32,097 bases of DNA, taken from assembly GCF_013114625.1 (NCBI RefSeq), contig NZ_VTXD01000045.1:1-32097 (forward strand), read 5' to 3'. The position numbers and the translations under genes are program-made. The stretch is from Vibrio sp. 99-70-13A1. Its GTDB lineage: Bacteria > Pseudomonadota > Gammaproteobacteria > Enterobacterales > Vibrionaceae. Positions 8,914-17,483 of this stretch are shown piece by piece. The stretch's first letter is position 1, and each line of letters begins with the position of its first letter. A model generated the notes under the pieces. That model did not search any database. It had not been told where the DNA came from and saw only the letters and a program-made list of their open reading frames with translations.

Positions 8914-9998
8914 TAGTACTCGTATTCCATTTCGACTCTTGAAGTCAGTTTCGTCACTAATTCATACGCTATGGTGCCGATATGTAATGCAACTTCTTCC
9001 GAGGGTAACTCTCTTCCCCACAACGTCGCTTCATCACCCACTTTATCTTGAGCATCGGGACCTAAATCAACAGTGAGCATGTCCATAGACACTCGCCCCG
9101 CAATAGGTGCTTTACGACCATTTACAAAAACAGGAGTGCCATTAGGTGCTGTGCGAGGGTAACCATCGCCATAACCGATTGCGATCACACCAATTTTGGT
9201 ATCTCGCTCACTAGTCCAATTACCACCATAACCTACGCTTTCTCCAGCTTTCAGATCACGCACTGCAATCAAATGGGATGTAAGAGTCATGACAGGTAGG
9301 AAACCTAGCTCTTTAGCTGACTTATCAACAAACGGAGAGACACCGTAAGAAATAATCCCAGGTCGAACCCAATCTAAATGGCTATCAGGCCAAGCGAGTA
9401 AACCTGCAGAATTCGCAAGAGAGCGCTCCCCTTCGCAACCTTCAGTCAAAGACAGGAACAATTCTGTCTGTTGTTCTGTCGTTGCTTTGTCTAACTCATC
9501 AGCACAGCCAAAATGGCTCATATAACGCAATGGTTTTGCCACATTTGAGCATTGATGTAAACGCTCAACAAAACCTTGATACTGTTCAGAACGCACGCCT
9601 AAACGGTGCATGCCGCTATCCACTTTCAACCAAACGACAACTGGCGCTTCAAGCTGAGAATTTTCTAGGGCACTTAACTGCTCTTCACAATGCACGACCG
9701 TTTGAATGTTATTAGCCACAAGAATCGGTAAGTCACCCTGAGAATAAAACCCTTCAAGCAATAAGATGGGTTGAACAATACCACCAGCACGAAGTTGCAA
9801 TGCTTCTTCAATTCTCGCGACACCAAAAGCATCCGAGTTTCTAGAATGCTTGGCGATATGCAATAAACCGTGTCCGTAGCCATTGGCTTTCACAACCGAC
9901 ATCACTTTACTGTTTGGTGCTTTGGACTTAATCAATCGTAAGTTATGTTCAAGCGCACTTAAGTTAATACTCGCCGAGGCGGCTTTCATATATGTCAT
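8913..9998 (-). CDS. alr: Alanine racemase (PLP-dependent)
   Basis: It converts L-alanine to D-alanine for peptidoglycan in the cytoplasm. The 361-residue protein has the PLP lysine Lys37 in VVKANGYGHG, the opposite catalytic tyrosine Tyr257 in SVGYGGNWTSERD, and the RPGIISYG phosphate-binding region near 212. The ATG at 9998 is chosen because a GAG lies 9 bases upstream; a second ATG three codons on (9989) gives the MKAA start usual in this family but has no ribosome site. It lies 6 bases after dnaB, as in E. coli where dnaB and alr are also adjacent, and overlaps the next gene by one base. Whether it is the biosynthetic or a catabolic-type racemase cannot be told from sequence; the dnaB context favours alr. 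Confidence 0.95.
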   Translation of the reverse strand: MTYMKAASASINLSALEHNLRLIKSKAPNSKVMSVVKANGYGHGLLHIAKHSRNSDAFGVARIEEALQLRAGGIVQPILLLEGFYSQGDLPILVANNIQTVVHCEEQLSALENSQLEAPVVVWLKVDSGMHRLGVRSEQYQGFVERLHQCSNVAKPLRYMSHFGCADELDKATTEQQTELFLSLTEGCEGERSLANSAGLLAWPDSHLDWVRPGIISYGVSPFVDKSAKELGFLPVMTLTSHLIAVRDLKAGESVGYGGNWTSERDTKIGVIAIGYGDGYPRTAPNGTPVFVNGRKAPIAGRVSMDMLTVDLGPDAQDKVGDEATLWGRELPSEEVALHIGTIAYELVTKLTSRVEMEYEY

Positions 9999-10004
9999 GA
10001 CTGC

Positions 10005-11396
10005 TTACTCGTCATCAAATGCAGGACCTGCATAGTTATCAAAACGAGAATGCTGACCTTGGAAGGTGAGTCGTACAGAACCAATCGGACCATTACGCTG
10101 CTTACCTAAGATTATCTCTGCAATGCCTTTCAGTGAACTATCTGGGTTATAAACCTCATCACGATAAATGAACATGATTAAATCGGCATCTTGCTCAATA
10201 GAACCAGACTCACGCAAGTCTGAGTTTACAGGTCGTTTATCAGCACGTTGCTCTAGGGAACGGTTTAGCTGAGAAAGCGCCACAACCGGTACATTCAGTT
10301 CTTTTGCTAATGCTTTTAATGAACGAGAGATTTCTGCAATTTCAAGGGTACGGTTTTCAGATAAAGCAGGAACACGCATTAATTGAAGGTAATCGATCAT
10401 GATCATTGAAATGCCATCATGCTCTCTTGCTATTCTTCGAGCTCTTGAACGAACTTCTGTAGGAGTCAAACCTGAACTGTCATCGATGTACATGTTCTTC
10501 TTATCCATAAGAATACCCATACTCGAAGAGATACGCGCCCAATCCTCATCATCTAGCTGACCAGTACGAATCTTGGTTTGGTCAACACGAGAGAGAGAGG
10601 CAAGCATACGCATCATCAACTGTTCGGCTGGCATCTCTAGCGAGAAGATTAGAACAGGTTTGTCTTGTTTCATCGCCGCGTTTTCACACAAGTTCATCGC
10701 AAACGTAGTTTTACCCATAGATGGACGAGCTGCGACAATGATTAAGTCTGAACCCTGAAGCCCTGCCGTCTTCTTATTGAGGTCGTTGAATCCCGTATCG
10801 ACACCAGTCACGCCATCTTGTGGTGATTTGTACAGGATCTCAATACGTTCTAACGTCTTCTCTAGAATGCTATCAACGTTCTGTGGACCTTCATTTTCAC
10901 TCGCTCGCCCTTCAGCAATAGCAAATACTTTACTTTCGGCAAGATCCAATAAATCTTCAGAGCTGCGACCTTGAGGGTCATACCCTGAATCTGCAATTTC
11001 ATTAGCAACACCAATCAAGCTACGAACGAGTGCTCTCTGCGCCACAATTTCTGCATAAGCGTTAATGTTAGCGGCACTTGGGGTGTTCTTAGCTAGGTCT
11101 GCCAGATAAGCGAAACCGCCGACTTCTTCAAGTTGCTCACGAACTTCTAAAAATTCGGAAAGTGTAATCAGATCGAGTGGGTTACTTTCTTCAAGAATTG
11201 CTTTTACTGCTTCAAAGATTAGGCGGTGAGGTCGACTGTAAAAGTCTTTACTCACCACTTTTTCTGAAACCGTATCCCAGCGTTCGTTGTCCAGCAACAA
11301 ACCGCCAATCACAGATTGCTCAGCTTCTAATGAATGCGGAGGAACTTTAATTGCGTCCACCTGATCGTTGGCTGATTTCTGATTTCTGGTATCCAC
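10005..11396 (-). CDS. dnaB: Replicative DNA helicase DnaB
   Basis: This is the hexameric 5'-3' helicase of the replication fork. The N-terminal domain (KVPPHSLEAEQSVIGGLLLDN) is followed by a linker and the RecA-like C-terminal domain with Walker A ARPSMGKTT, Walker B IMIDYLQLM and the arginine-finger region GSIEQDADLI. The sequence is extremely close to E. coli DnaB along its length. The start is uncertain. A TTG at 11411 opens the frame (468 aa), but a perfect TATAAT at 11431-11436 would place the transcript start about 13 bases before it. The GTG at 11396 (463 aa, DTRNQKSAN...) allows a normal leader and has a GAG 10 bases upstream, so it is preferred. First gene of a dnaB-alr-barrel unit. 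Confidence 0.95.
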   Translation of the reverse strand: MDTRNQKSANDQVDAIKVPPHSLEAEQSVIGGLLLDNERWDTVSEKVVSKDFYSRPHRLIFEAVKAILEESNPLDLITLSEFLEVREQLEEVGGFAYLADLAKNTPSAANINAYAEIVAQRALVRSLIGVANEIADSGYDPQGRSSEDLLDLAESKVFAIAEGRASENEGPQNVDSILEKTLERIEILYKSPQDGVTGVDTGFNDLNKKTAGLQGSDLIIVAARPSMGKTTFAMNLCENAAMKQDKPVLIFSLEMPAEQLMMRMLASLSRVDQTKIRTGQLDDEDWARISSSMGILMDKKNMYIDDSSGLTPTEVRSRARRIAREHDGISMIMIDYLQLMRVPALSENRTLEIAEISRSLKALAKELNVPVVALSQLNRSLEQRADKRPVNSDLRESGSIEQDADLIMFIYRDEVYNPDSSLKGIAEIILGKQRNGPIGSVRLTFQGQHSRFDNYAGPAFDDE

Positions 11397-11430
11397 TATG
11401 ACTACACTCAATAACTATTAATGACCGCTC

Positions 11431-11436
11431 ATTATA
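11431..11436 (-). promoter_or_regulatory. Candidate -10 element of dnaB
   Basis: A perfect TATAAT is read on the minus strand. The -35 is weak (TTACAA about 15 bases upstream is the nearest match). The element matters because it argues for the GTG rather than the TTG start of dnaB. Confidence 0.4.
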
Positions 11437-11571
11437 CGCAAGAACGATAATTTGTAATCCACTCGACAGCGTTTGTTTTACTCTTAATTAAGAATTTACT
11501 TATTGCTGACTCAAATAAGCAAAGGTACGATTACGATCCTTCTATTCATATCACTTATTAATGAGGTCTGC

Positions 11572-12363
11572 GTGTCCAAAATATTAGCGCTCAGCATTGG
11601 GCTTTTGAGTGCCCCGCTGGTTTTTGCTGATGACGTAATCGTCACTACTGCAACTGATAATATGGATATTGCACCCGCAGACACTGAACTACCTAGCCCA
11701 TGGGCAACTGAGGTCGAGTTTGGTTACCAATCTCATACCGGAAATTCGGATTCTCGTTCGCTGAATGCACGCCTTAATGGTGAATATACGTCTGGTCGCC
11801 ATAGAACCAATGGTGAATGGAAGTACTACAACTTATATAAGGATGGCGAAGAAGATAAAAGACAATCGACTTACTCAGCACAAAGCGATTATAAGCTAAG
11901 CCCGAAAACCTATTTTTATGGGAGCTTTAAAGGCATAGATTCAAGGTACAGTGCGTACTTTAAGGACTATACCGTGTCGAGTGGTTTAGGTTATCAATTT
12001 TCTAATACTGAGGTCTTTGTTTTAGAAGTCGAGATGGGACCAGGTTTTCGATACCAAGAACCTAATTTAGATGAAATCGATGATGACGATATTATCTTTC
12101 CCGATATTGTTGAAGAAGGGATTTTCCGAGGAAATATCAACACATCATGGCAGATTCTAGATAACTTACAGTTTAAAGCAGACATGACATTAGTGTCAGG
12201 CAGAAGCAATATTAGGTTGGATACGGATTTAGAAGTCATCAATAACATTACCGATAATATCGCACTAAAAATTGCGCATTCTCGCCAGTATCACGATAAA
12301 GTCCCTGAAGGATTGGATAAAGAAGATTCAGTATTATCCATCAACTTATTGTTTCAATTCTAG
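11572..12363 (+). CDS. DUF481 family outer-membrane protein
   Basis: A GTG start at 11572 is chosen over an upstream in-frame TTG. TGAGGT sits 5 bases before it, and the protein then starts with a clean signal peptide (SKILALSIGLLSAPLVFA, cleavage before DD). The 263-residue product fits the DUF481/YdiY family, small outer-membrane barrels described as salt-induced in some proteobacteria. Typical features are EVEFGYQSHTGNSDSRSLNARLNGEY at the N terminus, regularly alternating beta strands, and a final strand ending in Phe (LLFQF). The acidic insert DEIDDDDIIFPDIVEEG is a likely loop. It is divergent from dnaB and convergent with rplI. Exact function unknown. Confidence 0.85.
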   Translation: MSKILALSIGLLSAPLVFADDVIVTTATDNMDIAPADTELPSPWATEVEFGYQSHTGNSDSRSLNARLNGEYTSGRHRTNGEWKYYNLYKDGEEDKRQSTYSAQSDYKLSPKTYFYGSFKGIDSRYSAYFKDYTVSSGLGYQFSNTEVFVLEVEMGPGFRYQEPNLDEIDDDDIIFPDIVEEGIFRGNINTSWQILDNLQFKADMTLVSGRSNIRLDTDLEVINNITDNIALKIAHSRQYHDKVPEGLDKEDSVLSINLLFQF

Positions 12364-12428
12364 AGCTGTTTACTCGCCAATAAGCTTTACTCCCCCTGCC
12401 TGAGCTGTAATTTCCATATTTTAGACAT

Positions 12429-12457
12429 AAAAAAACACCAGCCGAAGCTGGTGTTTA
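12429..12457. terminator. Bidirectional terminator between the DUF481 gene and rplI
   Basis: Perfect 10-bp arms, AAACACCAGC and GCTGGTGTTT, enclose a CGAA loop. The A-run on the left makes it a strong terminator for the minus-strand ribosomal operon, and it is usable for the + strand gene too. Confidence 0.88.
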
Positions 12458-12494
12458 AAACTTTCAAAACGAAAGAATTCGTCTCGTACTGAAA

Positions 12495-12947
12495 TTACGC
12501 AGTAGCAACGATAGTGATTTTCGCAGTAGCAAAAACTTCAGAGTGAAGTTGGATGCTTACTTCGAATTCACCGATGTTACGTAAAGCGCCTTCAGGTAGG
12601 CGTACTTCGCTCTTAACTACTGCAACACCAGCTGCTGTAATAGCGTCTGCGATGTCACGAGTACCGATAGAACCGAATAGTTTGCCTTCGTCACCAGCTT
12701 TAGAAGCGATTGTAACGCCTTCTAGAGTGTTAACTGTCTCTGCGCGAGCTTCTGCAGCAGCTAGTTGCTCAGCAACTTTAGCTTCTAGTTCAGCACGACG
12801 AGTTTCGAACATAGCAACGTTTTCTTTAGTTGCCATAACTACTTTACCCTGTGGGATAAGGAAGTTACGAGCGTAACCAGATTTAACGTTTACTTGGTCG
12901 CCAAGGCCACCTAGGTTACCGATTTTATCAAGTAGAATAACTTGCAT
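12495..12947 (-). CDS. rplI: 50S ribosomal protein L9
   Basis: The 150-residue protein is almost the E. coli length. It has the N-terminal rRNA-binding domain signature GNLGGLGDQVNVKSGYARNFLIPQGKA-like region (GKVVMAT here), the long connecting helix rich in Glu, Ala and Arg (about 40-75), and the C-terminal domain ending in ITIVATA. GAGGA lies about 8 bases before the ATG. It is the last gene of the rpsF-rpsR-rplI operon, 38 bases after rpsR, and is followed by a strong terminator. Confidence 0.98.
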   Translation of the reverse strand: MQVILLDKIGNLGGLGDQVNVKSGYARNFLIPQGKVVMATKENVAMFETRRAELEAKVAEQLAAAEARAETVNTLEGVTIASKAGDEGKLFGSIGTRDIADAITAAGVAVVKSEVRLPEGALRNIGEFEVSIQLHSEVFATAKITIVATA

Positions 12948-12985
12948 TATCTTAGTCCTCTTAAACTATTGTTAACTATTACCGA

Positions 12986-13213
12986 TTACTGATGCTTGTC
13001 AGTGTATGGTAGTAGAGCTAGGTAACGAGAACGCTTGATAGCGCGAGCTAGTTGACGTTGGTATTTAGCACTTGTACCAGTGATACGGCTAGGTACAATT
13101 TTACCAGCTTCAGTGATGTAGTTTTTTAGAGTTGCTACGTCTTTGTAGTCAATCTCTTGTACGCCTTCTGCAGTAAAACGGCAGAATTTACGACGACGGA
13201 AGAAACGAGCCAT
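12986..13213 (-). CDS. rpsR: 30S ribosomal protein S18
   Basis: This is the 75-residue S18, identical in length to E. coli. It shows the basic N terminus ARFFRRRKFCRF, the central YKDVATLKNYITE and the RITGTSAKYQRQLARAIKRSR rRNA-binding segment. S18 pairs with S6 on the 30S platform, which fits cotranscription with rpsF. GGAGAT precedes the ATG. The 131 bases separating it from rpsF are non-coding; see the finding on the missing priB. Confidence 0.98.
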   Translation of the reverse strand: MARFFRRRKFCRFTAEGVQEIDYKDVATLKNYITEAGKIVPSRITGTSAKYQRQLARAIKRSRYLALLPYTDKHQ

Positions 13214-13344
13214 GGGCTATCTCCTGATCTAAATTTAATAATGCGGTATTCACACAGACTTATAATTAAGTTAAGCAAATGCTTATAGTGAAAATACCTA
13301 AACGAGTCGAATAAAATTTAATGACCTAAACGGTCAAAAAATAA

Positions 13345-13758
13345 TTACTCAGCAGCAGCTTCTGGCTTAGCTTCTTCTTCACGACGTGGTGCACGTTCTT
13401 CACGGTCATCACGACGAGGAGCACGCTCTGCACGCTCTTCTTTTTGCTTAAGCATGATAGATTGCTCAGTCACAGCGCCTTTAGTGCGCATGATCATGTT
13501 ACGTAGAACTGCATCGTTAAAACGGAAAGCAGTTTCTAGCTCGTCCATCACTTCTTGGCCAGCTTCAACGTTCATAAGAACGTAGTGAGCTTTGTGAAGT
13601 TTGTTGATTGGGTAAGCCATTTGACGGCGGCCCCAGTCTTCTAGACGGTGGATAGTACCACCAGCTTCAGTGATTGAACCAGTGTAACGCTCGATCATGC
13701 CAGCTACTTGCTCGCTTTGATCAGGGTGAACCATGAATACGATTTCATAATGACGCAT
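13345..13758 (-). CDS. rpsF: 30S ribosomal protein S6
   Basis: The 137-residue S6 starts MRHYEIVFMVHPDQSEQV and carries the conserved GGTIHRLEDWGRRQMAYPI and AHYVLMNVEA segments. The C-terminal tail is long, charged and repetitive (two RAPRR units among Glu/Asp) and ends in AAAE; glutamate tails on S6 are extended by RimK in E. coli. AAGGAG lies upstream of the ATG. First gene of the operon, with a strong promoter and a structured leader. Confidence 0.97.
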   Translation of the reverse strand: MRHYEIVFMVHPDQSEQVAGMIERYTGSITEAGGTIHRLEDWGRRQMAYPINKLHKAHYVLMNVEAGQEVMDELETAFRFNDAVLRNMIMRTKGAVTEQSIMLKQKEERAERAPRRDDREERAPRREEEAKPEAAAE

Positions 13759-13796
13759 TTGGTTGCTCCTTACGGATTATTAGCTTCCACGAAAGG

Positions 13797-13841
13797 CTCG
13801 GTCGTCCAAGGGAAGCAAGGAACTAAAGAAAAATGACCGAG
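13797..13841 (-). promoter_or_regulatory. Candidate S6:S18-responsive leader hairpin of rpsF
   Basis: In the rpsF leader, minus-strand arms CTCGGTC and GACCGAG form a 7-bp stem around a 31-base C/T-rich loop. The rpsF leaders of many bacteria contain a structure bound by the S6:S18 complex, with a conserved CCG. The position (between the promoter and the ribosome site) and the CCGAG arm fit that idea; I have not matched the full covariance model. Confidence 0.45.
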
Positions 13842-13858
13842 TTTTAAGGACGGCAAAT

Positions 13859-13885
13859 ATTATAGAAAGAACCCGGTATTGGCAA
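13859..13885 (-). promoter_or_regulatory. Promoter of the rpsF operon
   Basis: On the minus strand there is a perfect -10 TATAAT (13859-13864). TTGCCA (13880-13885) lies at a short 15-base spacing; shifting to ACTTGC gives 17. The predicted transcript start lies about 95 bases before the rpsF ATG, leaving room for the leader hairpin. Confidence 0.55.
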
Positions 13886-13965
13886 GTGGTATTTGGCGAA
13901 TAATGAAACAGTTTTTCTTTCGCCATCTAGCCATCTGACAAACCAATAGGCTCCGTCATCATTGC

Positions 13966-14001
13966 CTAAAAATAAACGCCCACCAGTAATTGGTGAGCGT
14001 T
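13966..14001 (-). terminator. Terminator downstream of rlmB
   Basis: On the minus strand AACGC.CACCA-type arms pair (AACGCTCACCA with TGGTGGGCGTT, one mismatch). They are followed by TTATTTTT. It lies about 80 bases past the rlmB stop, beyond the repeat shared with amiB. Confidence 0.8.
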
Positions 14002-14032
14002 AATAAATTCATAGACTTAAGCCGTTTAAGCT

Positions 14033-14064
14033 TTCAGATCAATCACAACTCGAGTCTCTTCCGG
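14033..14064. repeat. 32-bp exact repeat, copy 1 (3' region of rlmB)
   Basis: The stretch from TTCAGATCAATC to GTCTCTTCCGG is identical to 29330-29361 inside amiB and in the same orientation. Extending leftwards gives 34 of 35 matches (14030-14064). Read on the minus strand it encodes a sense match to AmiB residues 39-50 (PEETRVVIDLKA) and then hits a TAA. It lies outside rlmB, between the stop codon and the terminator, and has no start codon of its own. Confidence 0.9.
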
Positions 14065-14077
14065 ATTAAGTCGAACG

Positions 14078-14818
14078 TTACTGAGCTAGACGCTGACGTA
14101 CAGCTTCAAATAAGCAAATACCAGAAGCAACTGAAACGTTCAGGCTCGACACGCTACCTGACATTGGAATCTTAATCAGGTCATCACACGTTTCACGAGT
14201 CAGTCTACGCATACCGTCACCTTCAGCGCCCATTACAATCGCTAATGGGCCAGAAAGTTTAGCTTGATAGATATCGTGTGTCGCTTCACCAGCCGTACCC
14301 ACAAACCACACGCCCTGCTCTTGCAGAGCGCGCATAGTACGAGCTAGGTTGGTTACACGCACTAAGGGAACAGTTTCAGCTGCACCACACGCTACCTTAC
14401 TTACTGTTGCCGTTAATGGCGAAGAACGGTCTTTAGGGACGATAACAGCGGCCACACCTGCGGCATCTGCATTACGTAAGCAAGCACCTAGGTTGTGAGG
14501 GTCTGTCACGCCATCTAGAACCAATAGCAGAGGTTGTTCGTGCTGCGCAAGAATATCATCTAGGTGCGTTTCATTAAGCTGTTTAGCAGGCTTAACTTTA
14601 GCAATCAAGCCTTGGTGATTAGCACCACTAGCTTTGTCATCTAAGACTTTACGACCCATCTGCTGAATGGAAACACCAAACTGTTGTAGTTGGTTCAATA
14701 GAGGAAGTAAGCGCTCATCTTGGCGCCCTTTAAGGACATAAGCTTCAATAAAGCGTGCTGGATCTTTCTCTAGTACGGCTTTCACCGCGTGAATACCGTA
14801 AATAAATTCGTTACTCAT
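14078..14818 (-). CDS. rlmB: 23S rRNA Gm2251 2'-O-methyltransferase
   Basis: This SpoU-family knotted methyltransferase modifies G2251 in the 23S P-loop, using S-adenosylmethionine. The 246 residues comprise a small N-terminal RNA-binding domain (IYGIHAVKAVLE...) and the SpoU core with motif 1 DPHNLGACLRNADAAG, motif 2 GPLAIVMGAEGDGMRR and motif 3 IPMSGSVSSLNVSVAS, which form the trefoil knot and cofactor pocket. Downstream of rnr on the same strand, as in E. coli; the 163-base gap holds inverted repeats (CAGAGATG 14842-14849 with CATCTCTG 14873-14880; CGAGAG 14893-14898 with CTCTCG 14919-14924) but no clear terminator. Confidence 0.97.
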   Translation of the reverse strand: MSNEFIYGIHAVKAVLEKDPARFIEAYVLKGRQDERLLPLLNQLQQFGVSIQQMGRKVLDDKASGANHQGLIAKVKPAKQLNETHLDDILAQHEQPLLLVLDGVTDPHNLGACLRNADAAGVAAVIVPKDRSSPLTATVSKVACGAAETVPLVRVTNLARTMRALQEQGVWFVGTAGEATHDIYQAKLSGPLAIVMGAEGDGMRRLTRETCDDLIKIPMSGSVSSLNVSVASGICLFEAVRQRLAQ

Positions 14819-14981
14819 TGTCTCAATTTACTCTTATTGCTCAGAGATGAATGACATCAATACCAACGTATCCATCTCTGTGTTGTTTATTTCGAGAGCA
14901 TGCATCTTTTGCCTGATACTCTCGCATTAAAGTGATTTCGCATTTAACTAGTTAGATGCTGAACTTTATCAGCACCAAGCC

Positions 14982-17483
14982 TTAAGAATTATCAGTCTTT
15001 GGCTTGCGGCTTGCGGCACGTTTTTTCTTAGCGCGAGCTTTAGCAGCACCGGTTTTATTCGCTGGCTTTTTCTTTTTAGCAGAGCTTTCACTGCTGCCAT
15101 CAGGTCGCTTAGTGGGTTCTACCAAAGGCTTCGCTGATACGCCAGGTTTATTGCTCTTCACCGATGAGCGCTTTTTGCTTTTCGCCTTTTTCATCGCTTC
15201 TGCTGCACGTTTCTTGGCAGTTTTCCCTTTACCACGTGGCTGGCGGTCAGTGTCTTCCATATCAAAATCAATTTGACGAGTTTCCAAGTTAACCGCAGAA
15301 ACCTTTACTTTAACCGAATCACCCAAACGGTAGATATTACCTGAGCTTTCACCCACTAGGCGTTGACCAATAGCATCAAACTGGTAGTAATCATTCGCTA
15401 GCGCTGAGATATGTACCAAGCCGTCAATGTGCAGCTCAGTCAAACGAACAAAGAAACCGAAGCCAGTCACGTTAGCAATTACGCCATCCATCACTTCGCC
15501 AACATGATCTTGCATGTATTCACATTTCAGCCAGTCGTTCACTTCACGCGTAGCATCATCAGCACGACGTTCAGTCATTGAGCACTGCTCGCCGTAGAAG
15601 TCCATATCATCGAAAGTGTAGTGGTAACCACCGGTTGGCGTCCAACGCTCGCTGTTACGACCTTCTTCTTTCGCAATAAGATACTTAATCGCACGGTGTA
15701 ATAGCAAATCTGGGTAACGACGAATTGGCGAGGTAAAGTGAGCATAGCGTTTAAGAGCTAAACCAAAGTGACCTGCATTATCCGCGTTGTATACCGCTTG
15801 CTTCATTGAGCGCAGCAGCATAGTTTGAATTAACTCACGATCTTCACGTTCATTAATCTGTTGCATCAGTTGTGCATAATCTACCGGAGATGGCGACAAG
15901 CCACCTTCCAGCGTTAAACCTAATTCACTAAGGAAGCTCTTAAAGCCAGTTAAACGCTCTTCTCCTGGAGTATCGTGAACACGGTACAGGGCAGGCTCTT
16001 TCGCTTTTTCTACGTAAGATGCCGATGCGATATTCGCAAGAATCATACATTCTTCGATGATCTTGTGTGCATCATTGCGAATTACTGGCTCAATACGATC
16101 AATCTTACGATCTGCATTGAAGATAAACTTAGTTTCTACCGTTTCAAATTCAATCGCACCACGTTCGTCACGCGTTTTCTTAAGCACCTTGTACATCTTA
16201 TGAAGCTCTTCAAGATGTGGTACTTCTGGTTCGTAACGTTCACGTAATTCTTCATTGCCATCTAAAATCGCGCCTACTTTGTTATAAGTAAGACGAGCAT
16301 GAGAATTCATTACCGCTTCGTAGTGCTTGTAGCCTGACAGTTTACCTTTATCTGAGATAGTCATCTCACACACCATGCATAAACGGTCTACTTGAGGGTT
16401 CAATGAACATAAACCATTTGAAAGCACTTCTGGCAGCATTGGCACGACTTGCGACGGGAAGTATACCGAGTTACCACGGTTAATCGCTTCTTTGTCTAGC
16501 GCTGTATCAGGGCGAACGTAGTAACTTACGTCAGCAATCGCTACCCACAGACGCCAGCCGCCGCCTTTCTTAGCTTCACAGTAAACCGCATCATCGAAGT
16601 CACGCGCATCCTCGCCATCAATGGTAACCAATGGTAGTTTGCGTAGATCAACACGTCCTTCTTTTGCTTCTTCAGGAACATGCTCACCGAGATTTTCGAT
16701 TTGCTTGTCTACCGCTTCAGGCCACTCTTGCGGGATCTGGTGAGTACGGATCGCTATCTGCGTTTCCATACCCGGAGCCATGTTTTCACCAAGAACTTCG
16801 GTCACTTTACCCATCATGTTACGAGAACGACCACCGCGATCCGTAATTTCAATCACAACCACATTACCCATTCGAGCACCGCCTTTATGCTCAGTAGGGA
16901 TCTGGATGTCGTGACTAATACGCGAATCATCAGCAACCACGTAAGAATGACCGTACTCTAAGAAGAAACGACCAACCAGCGGGGTTTTGCGCTCTTCAAG
17001 AACACGAACTAAACGACCTTCACGACGGCCACGCTTACTGTTGTCAGTAGGCTGAGCCAAGACGTAATCACCATGCATGATGGTTTTCATCTGATGATGC
17101 GGCAGCACGATATCGTTGTCTTTACCAACACTTCCATCCGGGCGAACCCAGCCATGACCGTCTTTATGACCAATCACATAGCCTTTAATCAGTTCCATCT
17201 TCTCAGGCAGTGCATAGCACTGACGACGAGTAAAGATAAGCTGTCCATCACGTTCCATTGCACGTAAACGACGACGCAGCCCTTCATATTGTTCCTCTCC
17301 AGCAAGGCCCAAAGCTTCGAATAGATCGTTACGGTTCATTGGAATATTCGCTTCTGTTAGAAACGAGATAATGAACTCTCGGCTTGGTACTGGGTTTTCG
17401 TAATTTTTCGACTCTCGGTCGGCAAAAGGATCAACAGTGGTTGTCGCTGTCGTGTTTTCTGACATTGGTGTGTTTTTTGACAT
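14982..17483 (-). CDS. rnr: Ribonuclease R
   Basis: This processive 3'-5' exoribonuclease degrades structured RNA and acts in rRNA quality control and trans-translation. The 833 residues run: N-terminal winged helix (PSREFIISFLTEANIPMNRNDL...), cold-shock-type OB domains, RNB catalytic domain with the metal-binding aspartates in TIDGEDARDFDDAVY, S1 domain (GVIANVTGFGFFVRL...), and a very basic Lys/Arg-rich tail of about 90 residues used for RNA and ribosome binding. The ATG at 17483 opens the frame; a second ATG six codons on is possible, and neither has a strong ribosome site. The leader carries an inverted repeat CCCTAG/CTAGGG at 17518-17539. E. coli has nsrR just upstream; here motX is the neighbour. 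Confidence 0.97.
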   Translation of the reverse strand: MSKNTPMSENTTATTTVDPFADRESKNYENPVPSREFIISFLTEANIPMNRNDLFEALGLAGEEQYEGLRRRLRAMERDGQLIFTRRQCYALPEKMELIKGYVIGHKDGHGWVRPDGSVGKDNDIVLPHHQMKTIMHGDYVLAQPTDNSKRGRREGRLVRVLEERKTPLVGRFFLEYGHSYVVADDSRISHDIQIPTEHKGGARMGNVVVIEITDRGGRSRNMMGKVTEVLGENMAPGMETQIAIRTHQIPQEWPEAVDKQIENLGEHVPEEAKEGRVDLRKLPLVTIDGEDARDFDDAVYCEAKKGGGWRLWVAIADVSYYVRPDTALDKEAINRGNSVYFPSQVVPMLPEVLSNGLCSLNPQVDRLCMVCEMTISDKGKLSGYKHYEAVMNSHARLTYNKVGAILDGNEELRERYEPEVPHLEELHKMYKVLKKTRDERGAIEFETVETKFIFNADRKIDRIEPVIRNDAHKIIEECMILANIASASYVEKAKEPALYRVHDTPGEERLTGFKSFLSELGLTLEGGLSPSPVDYAQLMQQINEREDRELIQTMLLRSMKQAVYNADNAGHFGLALKRYAHFTSPIRRYPDLLLHRAIKYLIAKEEGRNSERWTPTGGYHYTFDDMDFYGEQCSMTERRADDATREVNDWLKCEYMQDHVGEVMDGVIANVTGFGFFVRLTELHIDGLVHISALANDYYQFDAIGQRLVGESSGNIYRLGDSVKVKVSAVNLETRQIDFDMEDTDRQPRGKGKTAKKRAAEAMKKAKSKKRSSVKSNKPGVSAKPLVEPTKRPDGSSESSAKKKKPANKTGAAKARAKKKRAASRKPKTDNS

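Noticed and set aside
12553..12876. 107-codon + strand frame antisense to rplI
   Set aside because: The Ala/Ser-rich translation is the usual mirror of a highly biased ribosomal-protein gene.
14026..14080. Short peptide frame in the rlmB tail matching AmiB
   Set aside because: It has no start codon and is closed by stops on both sides, so it is reported as a repeat and not as a gene or pseudogene.
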